From assembly GCF_900110875.1 (NCBI RefSeq), contig NZ_FOFM01000001.1, forward strand, positions 1,010,186-1,074,185: a DNA stretch of 64,000 nt. The letters run 5' to 3'. Both the position numbers and the translations under genes were made by a program. The stretch comes from Pseudovibrio axinellae. Lineage in GTDB: Bacteria > Pseudomonadota > Alphaproteobacteria > Rhizobiales > Stappiaceae. Below, one piece after another: positions 1-8,961 of the stretch. The notes under the pieces are model-generated. The model did not search any database, was not told where the DNA came from, and saw only the letters and a program-made list of their open reading frames with translations. Each line of letters begins with the position of its first letter. Positions within the stretch are counted from its first letter, which is position 1.

Positions 1-939
1 CGCTCCTTTCACAGGATCACCGCTATCAATGCGAATGCCGGTCCATGAGGACAGCCAGTTTGGCGCACGTTCTAAAAAGCCTTGCGTGCCATAGGTGTCA
101 GGCAGGATAATCCGAAGGTTGCCATCGTGTTCATCTTGCCAATCCTTCAGCACCTGATAAGGCGCTTCAGCCAGCTCCTTGTCACTTTTGGCAAGAGCAG
201 AATACACCATGGGCAGCTCGTGGGCATTGGTGCCGATGGCTTCAACCTCCCGACGCATGGCAATCAGGCAGTTGGAGGTACCTACAAACTTCTTGCCGAG
301 CCCTTCCATCATGGCCTGAACACACCAGTCCTGCCAAAGATACGAGTGGCGGCGGCGGGTTCCAAAGTCTGCCAATAACAAATCATCGACTTTGCGAAGG
401 CGCTCCACCTTCTCCCAAAGCTTTGTCATCGCGCGGGCATAAAGCACCTGAAGCTCAAACCGGCCCATGTTTTTTAACACAGCACGGGAGCGCAGTTCCA
501 TCAAAACAGCCAGTGCTGGAACTTCCCAAAGCATGACCGCAGGCCAATCCCCCTCAAAGGTCAGTTCATACTGATCATCTTTGACTTCAAGGTGATAAGG
601 AGGCAAACGCAGGTTTTCAAACCATTCCAAAAACTCGGCACGGAACATGGACCGCTTGCCGTAAAACATGTTGCCACGTAGCCATGTACTCTCCCCTCGC
701 GAGAGGGAAAGCGTGCGGATGTGATCTAGCTGATCACGCAGCTCGCGCTCATCAATCAGCTTTGCAAGTGGGATATGCCGCGCCCTGTTGATCAGGCTAA
801 ATGTTACCTGCGTCTTTGGCTTGTTCAAAAACACCGATTGCGCCATCAGCAACTTATAAAAGTCAGTATCGATCAGCGAGCGGACAATTGGATCGATCTT
901 CCAATTATGGTTATACACGCGGGAAGCTATATCAATCAT
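1..939 (-). CDS. pncB: Nicotinate phosphoribosyltransferase, 3' part cut by window edge
   Basis: Makes nicotinate mononucleotide from nicotinate and PRPP in NAD salvage; cytoplasmic. Translating the minus strand from the ATG at 939 gives 313 residues open to base 1, so the C-terminal part lies outside the window. Family motifs are clear: DTDFYKLLM at residues 24-32, FGTRRRHS at 192-199, GTSN at 220-223, a histidine in GTNAHELPM near 240 (position of the phosphorylated His of the family) and RIDSGDP at 303-309. The start overlaps the pncA stop by 4 bp (ATGA), so the nicotinamidase and this enzyme are translationally coupled consecutive steps. Assignment is secure; only the unseen C-terminus is untested. 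Confidence 0.93.
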   Translation of the reverse strand, partial: MIDIASRVYNHNWKIDPIVRSLIDTDFYKLLMAQSVFLNKPKTQVTFSLINRARHIPLAKLIDERELRDQLDHIRTLSLSRGESTWLRGNMFYGKRSMFRAEFLEWFENLRLPPYHLEVKDDQYELTFEGDWPAVMLWEVPALAVLMELRSRAVLKNMGRFELQVLYARAMTKLWEKVERLRKVDDLLLADFGTRRRHSYLWQDWCVQAMMEGLGKKFVGTSNCLIAMRREVEAIGTNAHELPMVYSALAKSDKELAEAPYQVLKDWQDEHDGNLRIILPDTYGTQGFLERAPNWLSSWTGIRIDSGDPVKGA

Positions 940-1562
940 AGTGTTGTCATCTCAGCAAAAAACTTTACGCCGCACTGTGCCATCTCATCCAGAGCTTCCT
1001 GCAAGGAGCCGTTTAAGTCGATCGCTCTGCACGCATCTAAGTGAACAACCACCTCAAAGCCCTGTTGCACAGCATCAATGGCAGAGAACTTCACGCAAAA
1101 ATCAGTCGCCAAACCAGCCATATGTAGCTGCTTGACACCGCGCTCTCTCAGGTAACCAGCAAGGCCAGTGGGCGTGGTGTGATCGTTTTCAAAGAAGGCT
1201 GAATAGCTGTCTATATGTGGACGAAATCCCTTGCGGATTATCAGGTCGGCCGCATCGGTTTTCAGGTCTTCATGGAACGCAGCACCGCTGGTTCCCTGTA
1301 CACAGTGTGTCGGCCACAAAACCTGCTGCCCATACTCCATACCAACCAGATCGTAGGACTCTTTGCCTTGATGAGATTGTGCAAAGGACAGGTGCCTGCT
1401 TGGATGCCAGTCTTGCGTCAACACTTTGACAGCAAAATCATTTTGCAGCTCGTTGACGAGCGGTACAATCTCCTCGCCCCGCTCCACTGCCAGAGCCCCT
1501 CCTGAACAGAAATCGTTCTGAATATCAATCATAATCAGAGCAGCGTTTGACGGTCGTGTCAT
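936..1562 (-). CDS. pncA: Nicotinamidase
   Basis: Hydrolyses nicotinamide to nicotinate and ammonia, feeding the overlapping pncB. The 208-residue protein has the isochorismatase/nicotinamidase fold signature: Asp13 in MIDIQNDF, Lys111 and Cys156 in GLATDFCVKF form the expected catalytic triad, and Asp51, His53 and His86 match the metal ligands of the family. The frame is open 21 codons further upstream, but the ATG at 1562 is chosen because AGGAAA lies just upstream and the protein then begins right before the conserved core. Length is usual for bacterial PncA. The two-gene operon pncA-pncB completes nicotinamide to NaMN. Confidence 0.93.
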   Translation of the reverse strand: MTRPSNAALIMIDIQNDFCSGGALAVERGEEIVPLVNELQNDFAVKVLTQDWHPSRHLSFAQSHQGKESYDLVGMEYGQQVLWPTHCVQGTSGAAFHEDLKTDAADLIIRKGFRPHIDSYSAFFENDHTTPTGLAGYLRERGVKQLHMAGLATDFCVKFSAIDAVQQGFEVVVHLDACRAIDLNGSLQEALDEMAQCGVKFFAEMTTL

Positions 1563-1808
1563 TATGGTTTCCTGTTCGCATTGAGAGGCCACGCCAGAGC
1601 TTCGCGCCGCAAAGCACGATAGCATCTAGATACACCAAAGCGGGCCGCGCAAAATATTGCGATTATCTCGGCCAAACTCAAGCAAAATATACGGGATTAA
1701 GGGAGGAAGAACGGTAAAACTGTTATTGCACACGCAAAGCAACGAAGAGCGTGCCGGTGCAGAGCCTCCCTTTGCAGGACACCCAGCGCCAGCTTTATGT
1801 GCCCAGAC

Positions 1809-3266
1809 TCAAGCTGTTTGTACGTTCTTCAAAAATGTTTCAATTTGTTGTTTGAGCATGTTTGCTTCGTTGGAAACATCACGCGATGCATACAGCACTT
1901 TTTGTGCAGACTCCGAGGTTGAAGAAACAGAATCCGTCACTTCCACTATTCCGCTGTTCACAATGCCGGTGCCTTGAGCTGCTTGTTGAACGCTTGAGCT
2001 AATCTCGACCGTTGCGGTGTCCTGTTGCTCCACTGCGGAGGCTATGGATGCGGTGTATTCGTCAACTTGCAGCATTGTTGAGGCGATTTCTTCAATTACT
2101 GAAACAGCCTCTTTTGATGATGTCTGAATATCAACAATCTGACTGGAAATGTCTTCAGTCGCTCTGGAGGTTTGAGTTGCCAGATCCTTTACTTCTGCCG
2201 CGACGACTGCAAACCCCTTGCCCTGATCGCCTGCCCGCGCGGCTTCAATGGTTGCATTAAGTGCCAACAGGTTTGTTTGCTCGGCGATGTCTCTGATTAA
2301 TGTAACCACCTGACCAATTTTCTGTGCGGCAGTATCCAAGTTGGTCACACTTTCACTGCTGCGCTGCGCCGAGTTCGCGGTTTGAGACACGATCGTTTTC
2401 GTCTGGTTTATTTGTATATTGATTTGCGCAATGGATGCAGACAGCTCTTCAGCTGCGGCCGCAGCCGTACCAACACTTTGCGCCGCTTCCTGAGAGGATT
2501 TAGAAATACTGTGAGATTGTTTTAGGGTTTCATCCGCAACACTTGTAAGCGACTGGGCTGTTTTTTCCATCGCAATACTGTTGCCAGAGACACCACCTAA
2601 AGACACTTTAACGGTTTGATGGAAATTCTCGATGAGTTCATCAACCCTGTTGCTTCTGCTTTGCTCATTTGCCTGGGCAAGTTTTTGCTCTTCCAGCAAG
2701 TGTGTCGCTTGTGCCCGCGCTTCATTTGCCTGATCGACCGAAACCGTGGATTCATGAATGTAGTTTTCAAGCCGGGTTGTGAGCCATACCAAAACGCAGG
2801 ATTGTAGAACAAGTATCACGGCGTGCAGTACAACACGTGTCATGTCAGCACCGGCTGGAAATACTGCCATCGGGTAGAGGAAGTTGAGCATGAGGTGATG
2901 CACTGCGATAACGACAGTCCCAATCACAACAGCTCTTGCAGAGCACCAACCCGCAAGGACAGACAGGGAGGCAAAGAAGTACATATGCCAGTCGATCTGG
3001 TAAGGGTGCTCAGAAAATATAAATACAATAATAGCGACTTGAGAAACAAAGCTTATTGCACTGATGTCACGGGTAAGGCTGCTTGTTGATGCGTGCAGGA
3101 ATGAGAGCGTCGTCAACAAAGCAGCTGCTACTGCTACCCCAATTGCAAACCAACCATTTTTTGCATCCAGATTGATGGACATCACCACTGCCAAAAGCAC
3201 GTTGATCCATAATAGCCCAACTATGATTTTTGAAAAATGAAGTCTAATTACTTGCAATTGGTTCAT
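1809..3266 (-). CDS. Methyl-accepting chemotaxis protein with six-helix N-terminus
   Basis: A chemoreceptor of 485 residues. The first ~190 residues hold about six hydrophobic helices with only short loops and no large periplasmic sensor, so the ligand or physical signal is probably sensed within or through the membrane. A coiled coil follows (residues ~195-240), then a methyl-accepting signalling domain with the conserved hairpin tip [20 protein letters not shown] and [13 protein letters not shown], which binds CheA/CheW. No HAMP domain is apparent. Start ATG 3266 is chosen over an upstream in-frame start because a GGACGGAAACA ribosome site precedes it. It lies 49 bp after a small membrane protein gene on the same strand and is probably co-transcribed with it. 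No other che genes are present, so it would act with a remote chemotaxis cluster. Confidence 0.9.
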   Translation of the reverse strand: MNQLQVIRLHFSKIIVGLLWINVLLAVVMSINLDAKNGWFAIGVAVAAALLTTLSFLHASTSSLTRDISAISFVSQVAIIVFIFSEHPYQIDWHMYFFASLSVLAGWCSARAVVIGTVVIAVHHLMLNFLYPMAVFPAGADMTRVVLHAVILVLQSCVLVWLTTRLENYIHESTVSVDQANEARAQATHLLEEQKLAQANEQSRSNRVDELIENFHQTVKVSLGGVSGNSIAMEKTAQSLTSVADETLKQSHSISKSSQEAAQSVGTAAAAAEELSASIAQINIQINQTKTIVSQTANSAQRSSESVTNLDTAAQKIGQVVTLIRDIAEQTNLLALNATIEAARAGDQGKGFAVVAAEVKDLATQTSRATEDISSQIVDIQTSSKEAVSVIEEIASTMLQVDEYTASIASAVEQQDTATVEISSSVQQAAQGTGIVNSGIVEVTDSVSSTSESAQKVLYASRDVSNEANMLKQQIETFLKNVQTA

Positions 3267-3315
3267 TGTTTCCGTCCAGAAATATTTGCTATGAAATTGC
3301 GGGGCTGCCTGACTA

Positions 3316-3672
3316 TTATTCAGGCCTTGGGAAGCAGGCAGAAAACACTTCTCCGCTTCCAACAAACCAAGCTCCGCTCGTATATAGTTTCTCTATAAAG
3401 TCAGAGTTCTGCGAGTTGGCGAGTACTATCCAAGACCAGAAGCCAGTATTCATGAGTTGACCGCCCGCTTCAGCTACCACTTGAACAGCCCTTGTTCTTT
3501 CTGAGAATGGGGAAACAAAGACGACAACTTGTTCCAACTCCTTACCAGGTAAAGACTGCGCTAAAAAAACTGCCGCAGTGAGCGCGAAAAAAACAAGTAA
3601 GCTAATAATATTGTGTTTGACTGGACGAGCATCATCTACGTAACAATTGCTCTTCACTTTACTCGCATTCAT
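3316..3672 (-). CDS. Small single-span membrane protein upstream of the chemoreceptor
   Basis: A 118-residue protein of no family I recognise. It has a short basic N-terminus, one hydrophobic segment (about residues 20-40, [20 protein letters not shown]) and a ~75-residue soluble C-terminal domain, most likely periplasmic, with an alternating beta/alpha pattern ([36 protein letters not shown]). Start ATG 3672 has AGAGGTG upstream; a start at 3693 is also open. The 49-bp gap to the chemoreceptor gene on the same strand suggests an operon and a role with that receptor, but this is inference. The protein could equally be an unrelated envelope protein. Confidence 0.65.
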   Translation of the reverse strand: MNASKVKSNCYVDDARPVKHNIISLLVFFALTAAVFLAQSLPGKELEQVVVFVSPFSERTRAVQVVAEAGGQLMNTGFWSWIVLANSQNSDFIEKLYTSGAWFVGSGEVFSACFPRPE

Positions 3673-4308
3673 TTTGACAGCAGCACCTCTCAAATGAATT
3701 TCAATCGCTGAAACAAAACATCAAATTCGGATGTATTTTATGATTGCCTTTATGTAACTAGTCAAATTTGCAACGCCATTATAACCTAGTTATTATTAAT
3801 AATAGGTTTTATATATTAATAGAAAACATAAAACTCACTAAGTTTACTTTATGAAACATACCATGACAGCGCATTTCACGTAATAAAACCGCATTTAAAG
3901 TACGAACAAATGCACTTTGTGAATTATGCAATCAAGGATAGTGTTTTCTGGATTGTTCAGGTTAATTGATTCAGCATCAGCTGGGTAACACTCGTTTTGA
4001 ACGTGCATTTATTCATCAATTTCAAGAAGTTATATTGGATTTTGTATTTGCTGCTCCCTTTTTGTTTCGTCACCATTTAATGCCCATCGAGAGGTCGTTC
4101 CTGGCTGCTTCACCTGGACGATACACCTCCCACATTGTTGTGTGCTCTACTTTTGATTTAGGCACTGGTCCGTGGTTACCATGAGAGCGTCTATCCATAA
4201 GTATTCGAAGGGGCTTCGTATCAAGGTCGTTTTGGGCAGAGTCCATTTTGCTTTAATTGAGCATTTTTAAATACTTGTTTCTATGTTCACTAAATCGAGG
4301 TGATTTGA
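3673..4308. other. AT-rich intergenic region, 636 bp
   Basis: No convincing gene. It holds the upstream region of the leftward chemoreceptor operon and of the rightward lectin gene, and is clearly richer in A+T than its surroundings. A 72-codon plus-strand reading frame at 3966-4184 has no recognisable motif and no good ribosome site, and is not called. An AT palindrome at 3783-3808 is listed separately. Confidence 0.6.
3783..3808. repeat. AT-rich inverted repeat upstream of chemoreceptor operon
   Basis: AACCTA at 3783-3788 pairs with TAGGTT at 3803-3808, and the inner ATTATTAATAAT at 3792-3803 is itself a perfect palindrome. It lies about 110 bp upstream of the leftward operon start. It could be an operator or a weak stem-loop; no regulator gene is adjacent. 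Confidence 0.4.
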
Positions 4309-4842
4309 ATGTTGCGATCAATCTATATTTTTGCAGCCCTTGCGGTTTCTGGGGCCGCAACAACGACTTCTGTCTGGGCCGAAGCTCCGCAATTAAAAAC
4401 ACCCAGTCCCGCTATCTATCTAAGTGACAACCTTGGGGAGCCACAGGACCTTGGTTGGTGCATTGATACACTTGGCCGCGGCTATGCTGAGAACCTTCAG
4501 GCTCATTCGTGTAAACCTCAAGGCGGAGACGTTCAGTTTGCTTATTCGCCTGAGACCAATCTGATCTCATCGGTTCCGTATGCAGGAAAATGTATGTCGC
4601 TGAGAGCTGCCCCTACTCCAACTGCATTCAGCCTAGAGGACTGCGATCTGACGCAGGATGCTCAAAAGTTCGTTTACACCTCTACCAATGGGCAGATTTC
4701 GCCAGCAGCCGATGTAAACAAATGCGTTGCCGTTGGTGAGGAAATTCGTCAGGCCGGGCCGTTCTCATCCAGAGATTTGGATTTGGTTGACTGCAATGAC
4801 GTTGCACAGGAACGTTCTGCATGGACCATACGCGACGAGTAA
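4309..4842 (+). CDS. Secreted beta-trefoil (ricin B-like) lectin-domain protein
   Basis: A 177-residue exported protein. Residues 1-24 are a signal peptide with a likely cleavage after VWA. The mature part fits a single ricin-type beta-trefoil: six cysteines at 51, 68, 95, 112, 139 and 162 fall into three pairs with spacings of 17, 17 and 23, one pair per repeat, and each repeat has the pattern K/W-C then a short loop then DC or SC. The family usually binds carbohydrate; no catalytic domain is attached. A GAGGTG ribosome site sits 6-7 bases before the ATG. It stands alone between the chemoreceptor operon and cox and has no evident functional link to either. The sequence repeats are weak, so lectin activity is an inference from the fold pattern. 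Confidence 0.7.
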   Translation: MLRSIYIFAALAVSGAATTTSVWAEAPQLKTPSPAIYLSDNLGEPQDLGWCIDTLGRGYAENLQAHSCKPQGGDVQFAYSPETNLISSVPYAGKCMSLRAAPTPTAFSLEDCDLTQDAQKFVYTSTNGQISPAADVNKCVAVGEEIRQAGPFSSRDLDLVDCNDVAQERSAWTIRDE

Positions 4843-4947
4843 AGTTGCGAAAGTGGCGCAGCTGGTCGGCCAGTGTGTTTCGCAGTTCGTGCAAAAATCG
4901 CGCATCTTATGAGAAAAGCAGCGCCAGTAAGTAGATCGACGTAGATT

Positions 4948-4993
4948 TGAGGCCCGTACTTTGTCGCAGTGATAGCCTGCGGGTATGGCCTCA
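4948..4993 (+). terminator. Two-tier stem-loop between lectin gene and cox operon
   Basis: TGAGGCC at 4948-4954 pairs with GGCCTCA at 4987-4993, and inside the loop CGCAG (4965-4969) pairs with CTGCG (4977-4981). TTTTAAA follows the outer stem. It could terminate lectin transcription or act as a leader structure of the cox mRNA, whose first codon is 84 bp downstream. Confidence 0.5.
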
Positions 4994-5077
4994 TTTTAAA
5001 TTGCTAGGATCCAGACCTCACCCGCTTTTCGGTATTGCAAATGTCAATGCAAATCTGAGGGAGGATTTATAGCGACT

Positions 5078-5977
5078 ATGATACCAGGCGATTTTGAATT
5101 CAAGCAACCTGCATCGAAAGATGAAGCTTTGAGCATGTTGCGCGATGGAGGAGATGACGCTCGCCCGCTTTTAGGCGGACAGAGTCTTATCCCGATGATG
5201 AAACTGCGAATGGCGAGCCCCGATATACTGGTCGATTTGCGCGGACTTGATGATCTGCGGCATATTTCGATCGGCAAGAGCATCCATATCGGCGCAGCTG
5301 TAACGCAACATGAATTAATCGGTTCAGAAGAGCTATTCAACGTTTGCCCGATCATTCGGGAAACAGCTCTTGTTATTGCTGATCCCCAGATCCGCTATAG
5401 CGGTACCATTGGCGGTAATGTTGCCAACGGAGACCCCGGCAATGACATGCCAGCGCTCATGCAATGTCTTGATGCAACGTATATTCTGGAAAGTTCTGAG
5501 GGAATACGTGAAGTTAAGGCGCGTGACTTTTATGAGGCTGCTTATTTTACAGCCTTACAAACTGGAGAAATTGTGACCGGTATTCGCTTTCCCAAGCCAG
5601 AAAGCGGTCACGGCTATTCCTATCAAAAGCTAAAACGTAAAGTTGGAGACTACGCAACCGCTGCCGCTGCTGTCGTACTTTCTCTTTCCGGAGACAACGT
5701 TAAGAGCGCTTCCGTTGCTTTGACCAACCTCGCCGACACACCTTTGTTTGTTGAAAAAGCTGAAGATATTCTAGTCGGCTCACAACTCACTTTGAACACG
5801 ATAAGGGCAACAATGGACGCTGCTGAAGCGATCATGGAGCCTGTTTCTGATGGGCGAGGAAGCCGTGAATACAGAACGAAGATGGGTGGCATCATGGTCA
5901 AACGTGCAATTGAGCAAGCCGCAATGCGCGCAGATGGGACTGCGAAAGGGGGGCTCTTCGGATGGCTAAAACGTTAA
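5078..5977 (+). CDS. coxM: Aerobic CO dehydrogenase, FAD-binding medium subunit
   Basis: Medium subunit of the molybdenum-copper CO dehydrogenase; it passes electrons from the iron-sulfur subunit through FAD to the respiratory quinone pool. The 299-residue protein has the FAD-binding loops of the family: GGQS at residues 33-36 and the segment [16 protein letters not shown] starting at 109, followed by the CO-dehydrogenase flavoprotein C-terminal domain. Length is usual (~290). It is the first gene of the run and overlaps coxS by 16 bp. GGGAGG lies about 12 bases upstream of the ATG, slightly far. Identity as CoxM rather than another xanthine-oxidase-family subunit rests on the form I large subunit next to it. 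Confidence 0.92.
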   Translation: MIPGDFEFKQPASKDEALSMLRDGGDDARPLLGGQSLIPMMKLRMASPDILVDLRGLDDLRHISIGKSIHIGAAVTQHELIGSEELFNVCPIIRETALVIADPQIRYSGTIGGNVANGDPGNDMPALMQCLDATYILESSEGIREVKARDFYEAAYFTALQTGEIVTGIRFPKPESGHGYSYQKLKRKVGDYATAAAAVVLSLSGDNVKSASVALTNLADTPLFVEKAEDILVGSQLTLNTIRATMDAAEAIMEPVSDGRGSREYRTKMGGIMVKRAIEQAAMRADGTAKGGLFGWLKR

Positions 5978-6450
5978 TCCAACTGACCGTCAACGGCGAA
6001 CCGCACGAGGTTGCAGTAAACCCACGTGATTTGCTGATCCATACATTGCGGGAGACCCTGGGTCTGACTGGCGCGCACATTGGCTGCGACACCTCTCATT
6101 GTGGCGCATGCACGATCGATATTGATGGCCAGTCCTCCAAGAGCTGCACCATGTTTGCGGTTCAGGCAAATGGGTCGAACATTACGACCATTGAAGGCAT
6201 GGCTGGCGCAGATGGCACACTCCATGTGCTGCAAGAAGCCTTCAGGGAGATGCATGGTTTGCAGTGTGGATTTTGTACCCCGGGTATGATTATGCGTGCG
6301 CACCGACTGTTGGAAGAAAACCCAACACCGACAGAAGAAGAAATCCGCATCGGGATCTCTGGCAACCTGTGTCGGTGCACGGGCTACCAAAACATTGTCA
6401 AAGCGATCCAACACGCGAGTGAAACGCTAACCAGCAATGTGGAGGCTTAA
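5962..6450 (+). CDS. coxS: Aerobic CO dehydrogenase, 2Fe-2S small subunit
   Basis: Carries the two [2Fe-2S] clusters that link the Mo-Cu site in CoxL to FAD in CoxM. The 162-residue protein has a plant-ferredoxin-like N-terminal domain with Cys42, Cys47, Cys50 and Cys62, and a helical second domain with Cys102, Cys105, Cys137 and Cys139 (QCGFCTPGM and NLCRCTGYQ). This is the full ligand set of the family. It overlaps the end of coxM by 16 bp and is followed 2 bp later by coxL, so the three subunits are translated from one message in the order M-S-L that is usual for form I clusters. Confidence 0.95.
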   Translation: MAKTLIQLTVNGEPHEVAVNPRDLLIHTLRETLGLTGAHIGCDTSHCGACTIDIDGQSSKSCTMFAVQANGSNITTIEGMAGADGTLHVLQEAFREMHGLQCGFCTPGMIMRAHRLLEENPTPTEEEIRIGISGNLCRCTGYQNIVKAIQHASETLTSNVEA

Positions 6451-6452
6451 AC

Positions 6453-8894
6453 ATGGCAGATACTATTAGTGAACCAAGCCAGAGCGAAACCTCCGCAGAA
6501 CGGTCCCAAAAACTGGAGGGCATTGGCTGCAAAAGAAAACGCGTTGAAGACATCCGGTTCACTCAAGGTCACGGAAATTACGTTGACGATGTGAAGCTGC
6601 CGGGCATGCTCTTTGGCGATTTTGCTAGAAGCCCATACGCACATGCCAGAATTAAGCACATCAACAAGGAAAGTGCACTCAAAGTGCCAGGTGTTCTTGC
6701 GGTGCTTACAGCCGAAGATCTAATTCCTCTTAATCTGCATTATATGCCCACTTTGGCGGGCGATGTGCAGGCTGTTCTGGCGCACGAGAAAGTCCTTTTT
6801 CAAAATCAGGAAGTCGCGTTCATCGTTGCGCGAGATCGATACGCAGCCGCTGATGGCGTTGAAGCCCTTGAGGTTGAGTACGAAGAGCTTGAACCTCTTT
6901 TAAACGCGCTCAAAGCATTAGATGATGATGCTCCTGTTTTACGTGATGACCTTGCCGGTAAAACCGAGGGCGCTCACGGACCACGAGAGCACCATAACCA
7001 TATTTTCACATGGTCCGCAGGAGATGAGGCTGCAACACAAGAGGCTTTTGATAAAGCTGATGTGGTGATTGAAGAGTACCTTGCGCATCCAAGGGTTCAT
7101 CCGTGCCCACTAGAAACATGTGGCTCCGTTGCGGATATGAATCCGATCACTGGTCAGCTCACCCTATGGGGAACTTTTCAGGCCCCTCATGTGGTTCGCA
7201 CCGTTGCCGCACTCATCACCAATATACCAGAACACAAAATACGGGTGATCTCACCGGATATCGGCGGAGGCTTTGGCAACAAGGTTGGCGTCTATCCCGG
7301 ATATGTCATGTCCGTCGTTGCCAGTATTGTACTGAAAAAGCCGGTTAAGTGGATTGAAGACCGGATGGAAAACCTTTCCACCACGGCCTTTGCTCGCGAT
7401 TACCACATAACGGCAGAGCTTGCGGCGACGAAAGAAGGCAAGGTCATTGGCATGCGCAGCCATGTATTTGCTGACCATGGTGCATTTGATGCCTGCGCGG
7501 ATCCAAGCAAATACCCTGCTGGAATGTACCATATCTGTACTGGGTCCTACGACATCCCGACCGCATTTTGTTCGGTCAAAGGCGTGTACACGAACAAAGC
7601 ACCCGGTGGCGTGTCTTACAGGTGCTCTTTCCGCGTAACAGAAGCCGTTTACACAATTGAACGGGCAATGGATCTTCTGGCTCAAAAGCTGGACATGGAC
7701 CCAGCCGAATTACGCCAGAAAAACCTGATCCAGCCAGAGCAGTTTCCCTACACTTCCGCCTTCGGCTGGGAATACGATAGCGGCGACTATCCAACTGCCA
7801 TGGCAAAAACACTGGAAGCGGTTGACTACAAGAAGTTACGACAACAACAAGCGCAGATGGTCGAAGATTTCAAGGCAGGGACATCCCGCGAGATCATGGG
7901 TGTCGGCCTTTCCTTCTTTACGGAGGTTGTGGGAGCTGGCCCCTCCAAGAATTGCGATATCCTCGGCATTAACATGTTCGACAGTTGCGAAATCAGGGTC
8001 CACCCAACGGGAGCAGCAATTGCACGCCTTGGTGTTAAAAGCCAGGGTCAGGGGCATGAGACCACATTTGCGCAAATTCTTGCCAGTGAAACTGGGTTGC
8101 CAGCTGACATGATCACCATTGAGGAAGGTGATACAGACACCGCGCCTTATGGCCTCGGGACCTACGGCTCACGCTCTACGCCTGTTGCAGGGGCTGCCGC
8201 AGCAAGGGCTGGTCGCAAAATCAAACACAAGGCACAGCTCATTGCCTCTCACTTACTGGAGGTCCATCACGATGACCTTGAGTGGGATGTTGACGGGTTT
8301 GCCATCAAAGGGATGCCGGACAAGCGCAGATCCATGAAGGAGATCGCCTGGGCTGCCTACAACAATCTTCCTAAGGGTATGGAACCTGGACTTGAAGCGG
8401 TTGATTATTACGATCCGCCAAACTTCACATTCCCCTATGGGGCCTATCTTTGTGTTCTTCGCATTGATGTTGATACGGGTGTTTATAGTGTTGATCGGTT
8501 CTACGCGCTGGATGATTGCGGCACCCGGATTAATCCGATGATCATTGAGGGCCAAATCCACGGCGGACTCACAGAAGCCTTCGCGGTTGCAATGGGCCAG
8601 TTGATCGACTTTGATGAAACCGGGAACATACTTGGCGCAAGCTTGATGGACTTTTTTCTGCCAACTGCGGTGGAAACACCCAAGTGGGAAACCGATCATA
8701 CAGAAGTCCCGAGCCCTCATCATCCGATTGGAGCCAAAGGTGTTGGCGAAAGCCCGCATGTAGGAGGCGTTCCAGCATTCTCTAATGCAGTGAATGATGC
8801 ATTCAGAGCCTTTGGAGGTGTGCATACACATATGCCCCACACACACTCCAACATCTGGAACTATGCTCGCTCTCTGGGAATGATTGATAGCTAG
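6453..8894 (+). CDS. coxL: Aerobic CO dehydrogenase, form I large (catalytic) subunit
   Basis: Catalytic subunit binding the molybdopterin-cytosine-dinucleotide cofactor and, in form I enzymes, copper on the active-site cysteine; oxidises CO to CO2. It is 813 residues, the family length. The active-site loop reads GGVSYRCSFRVTEA with the cysteine at residue 391. The YRCSFR core is diagnostic of form I, whereas form II has YRGAGR, but the preceding residue is Ser388 where the family consensus has Ala (AYRCSFR). The C-terminal GAKGVGESPHVGG motif carries the conserved catalytic Glu. A GGAGG site precedes the ATG by about 8 bases. A terminator-like hairpin follows the stop codon. Function as a true CO oxidiser is well supported. 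Confidence 0.95.
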   Translation: MADTISEPSQSETSAERSQKLEGIGCKRKRVEDIRFTQGHGNYVDDVKLPGMLFGDFARSPYAHARIKHINKESALKVPGVLAVLTAEDLIPLNLHYMPTLAGDVQAVLAHEKVLFQNQEVAFIVARDRYAAADGVEALEVEYEELEPLLNALKALDDDAPVLRDDLAGKTEGAHGPREHHNHIFTWSAGDEAATQEAFDKADVVIEEYLAHPRVHPCPLETCGSVADMNPITGQLTLWGTFQAPHVVRTVAALITNIPEHKIRVISPDIGGGFGNKVGVYPGYVMSVVASIVLKKPVKWIEDRMENLSTTAFARDYHITAELAATKEGKVIGMRSHVFADHGAFDACADPSKYPAGMYHICTGSYDIPTAFCSVKGVYTNKAPGGVSYRCSFRVTEAVYTIERAMDLLAQKLDMDPAELRQKNLIQPEQFPYTSAFGWEYDSGDYPTAMAKTLEAVDYKKLRQQQAQMVEDFKAGTSREIMGVGLSFFTEVVGAGPSKNCDILGINMFDSCEIRVHPTGAAIARLGVKSQGQGHETTFAQILASETGLPADMITIEEGDTDTAPYGLGTYGSRSTPVAGAAAARAGRKIKHKAQLIASHLLEVHHDDLEWDVDGFAIKGMPDKRRSMKEIAWAAYNNLPKGMEPGLEAVDYYDPPNFTFPYGAYLCVLRIDVDTGVYSVDRFYALDDCGTRINPMIIEGQIHGGLTEAFAVAMGQLIDFDETGNILGASLMDFFLPTAVETPKWETDHTEVPSPHHPIGAKGVGESPHVGGVPAFSNAVNDAFRAFGGVHTHMPHTHSNIWNYARSLGMIDS

Positions 8895-8906
8895 TATGAA
8901 GATTGC

Positions 8907-8935
8907 AGAGGCCAGTGATCTGGCCTCTCTTTTTC
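8907..8935 (+). terminator. Terminator-like hairpin between coxL and coxD
   Basis: A perfect 9-bp stem, AGAGGCCAG (8907-8915) and CTGGCCTCT (8920-8928), closed by a TGAT loop and followed by CTTTTTC. It starts 13 bases after the coxL stop. This is a textbook intrinsic-terminator shape inside an otherwise contiguous cluster and would lower expression of the maturation genes relative to the structural subunits. Confidence 0.7.
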
Positions 8936-8961
8936 GCAGCTATCCCATTTGGAACACTCTG

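Noticed and set aside
3966..4184. 72-codon plus-strand frame in the AT-rich gap
   Set aside because: No recognisable domain, no good ribosome site and unusual composition; likely chance.
8253..8846. 197-codon minus-strand frame
   Set aside because: Lies wholly inside coxL on the opposite strand; a shadow of a certain gene.
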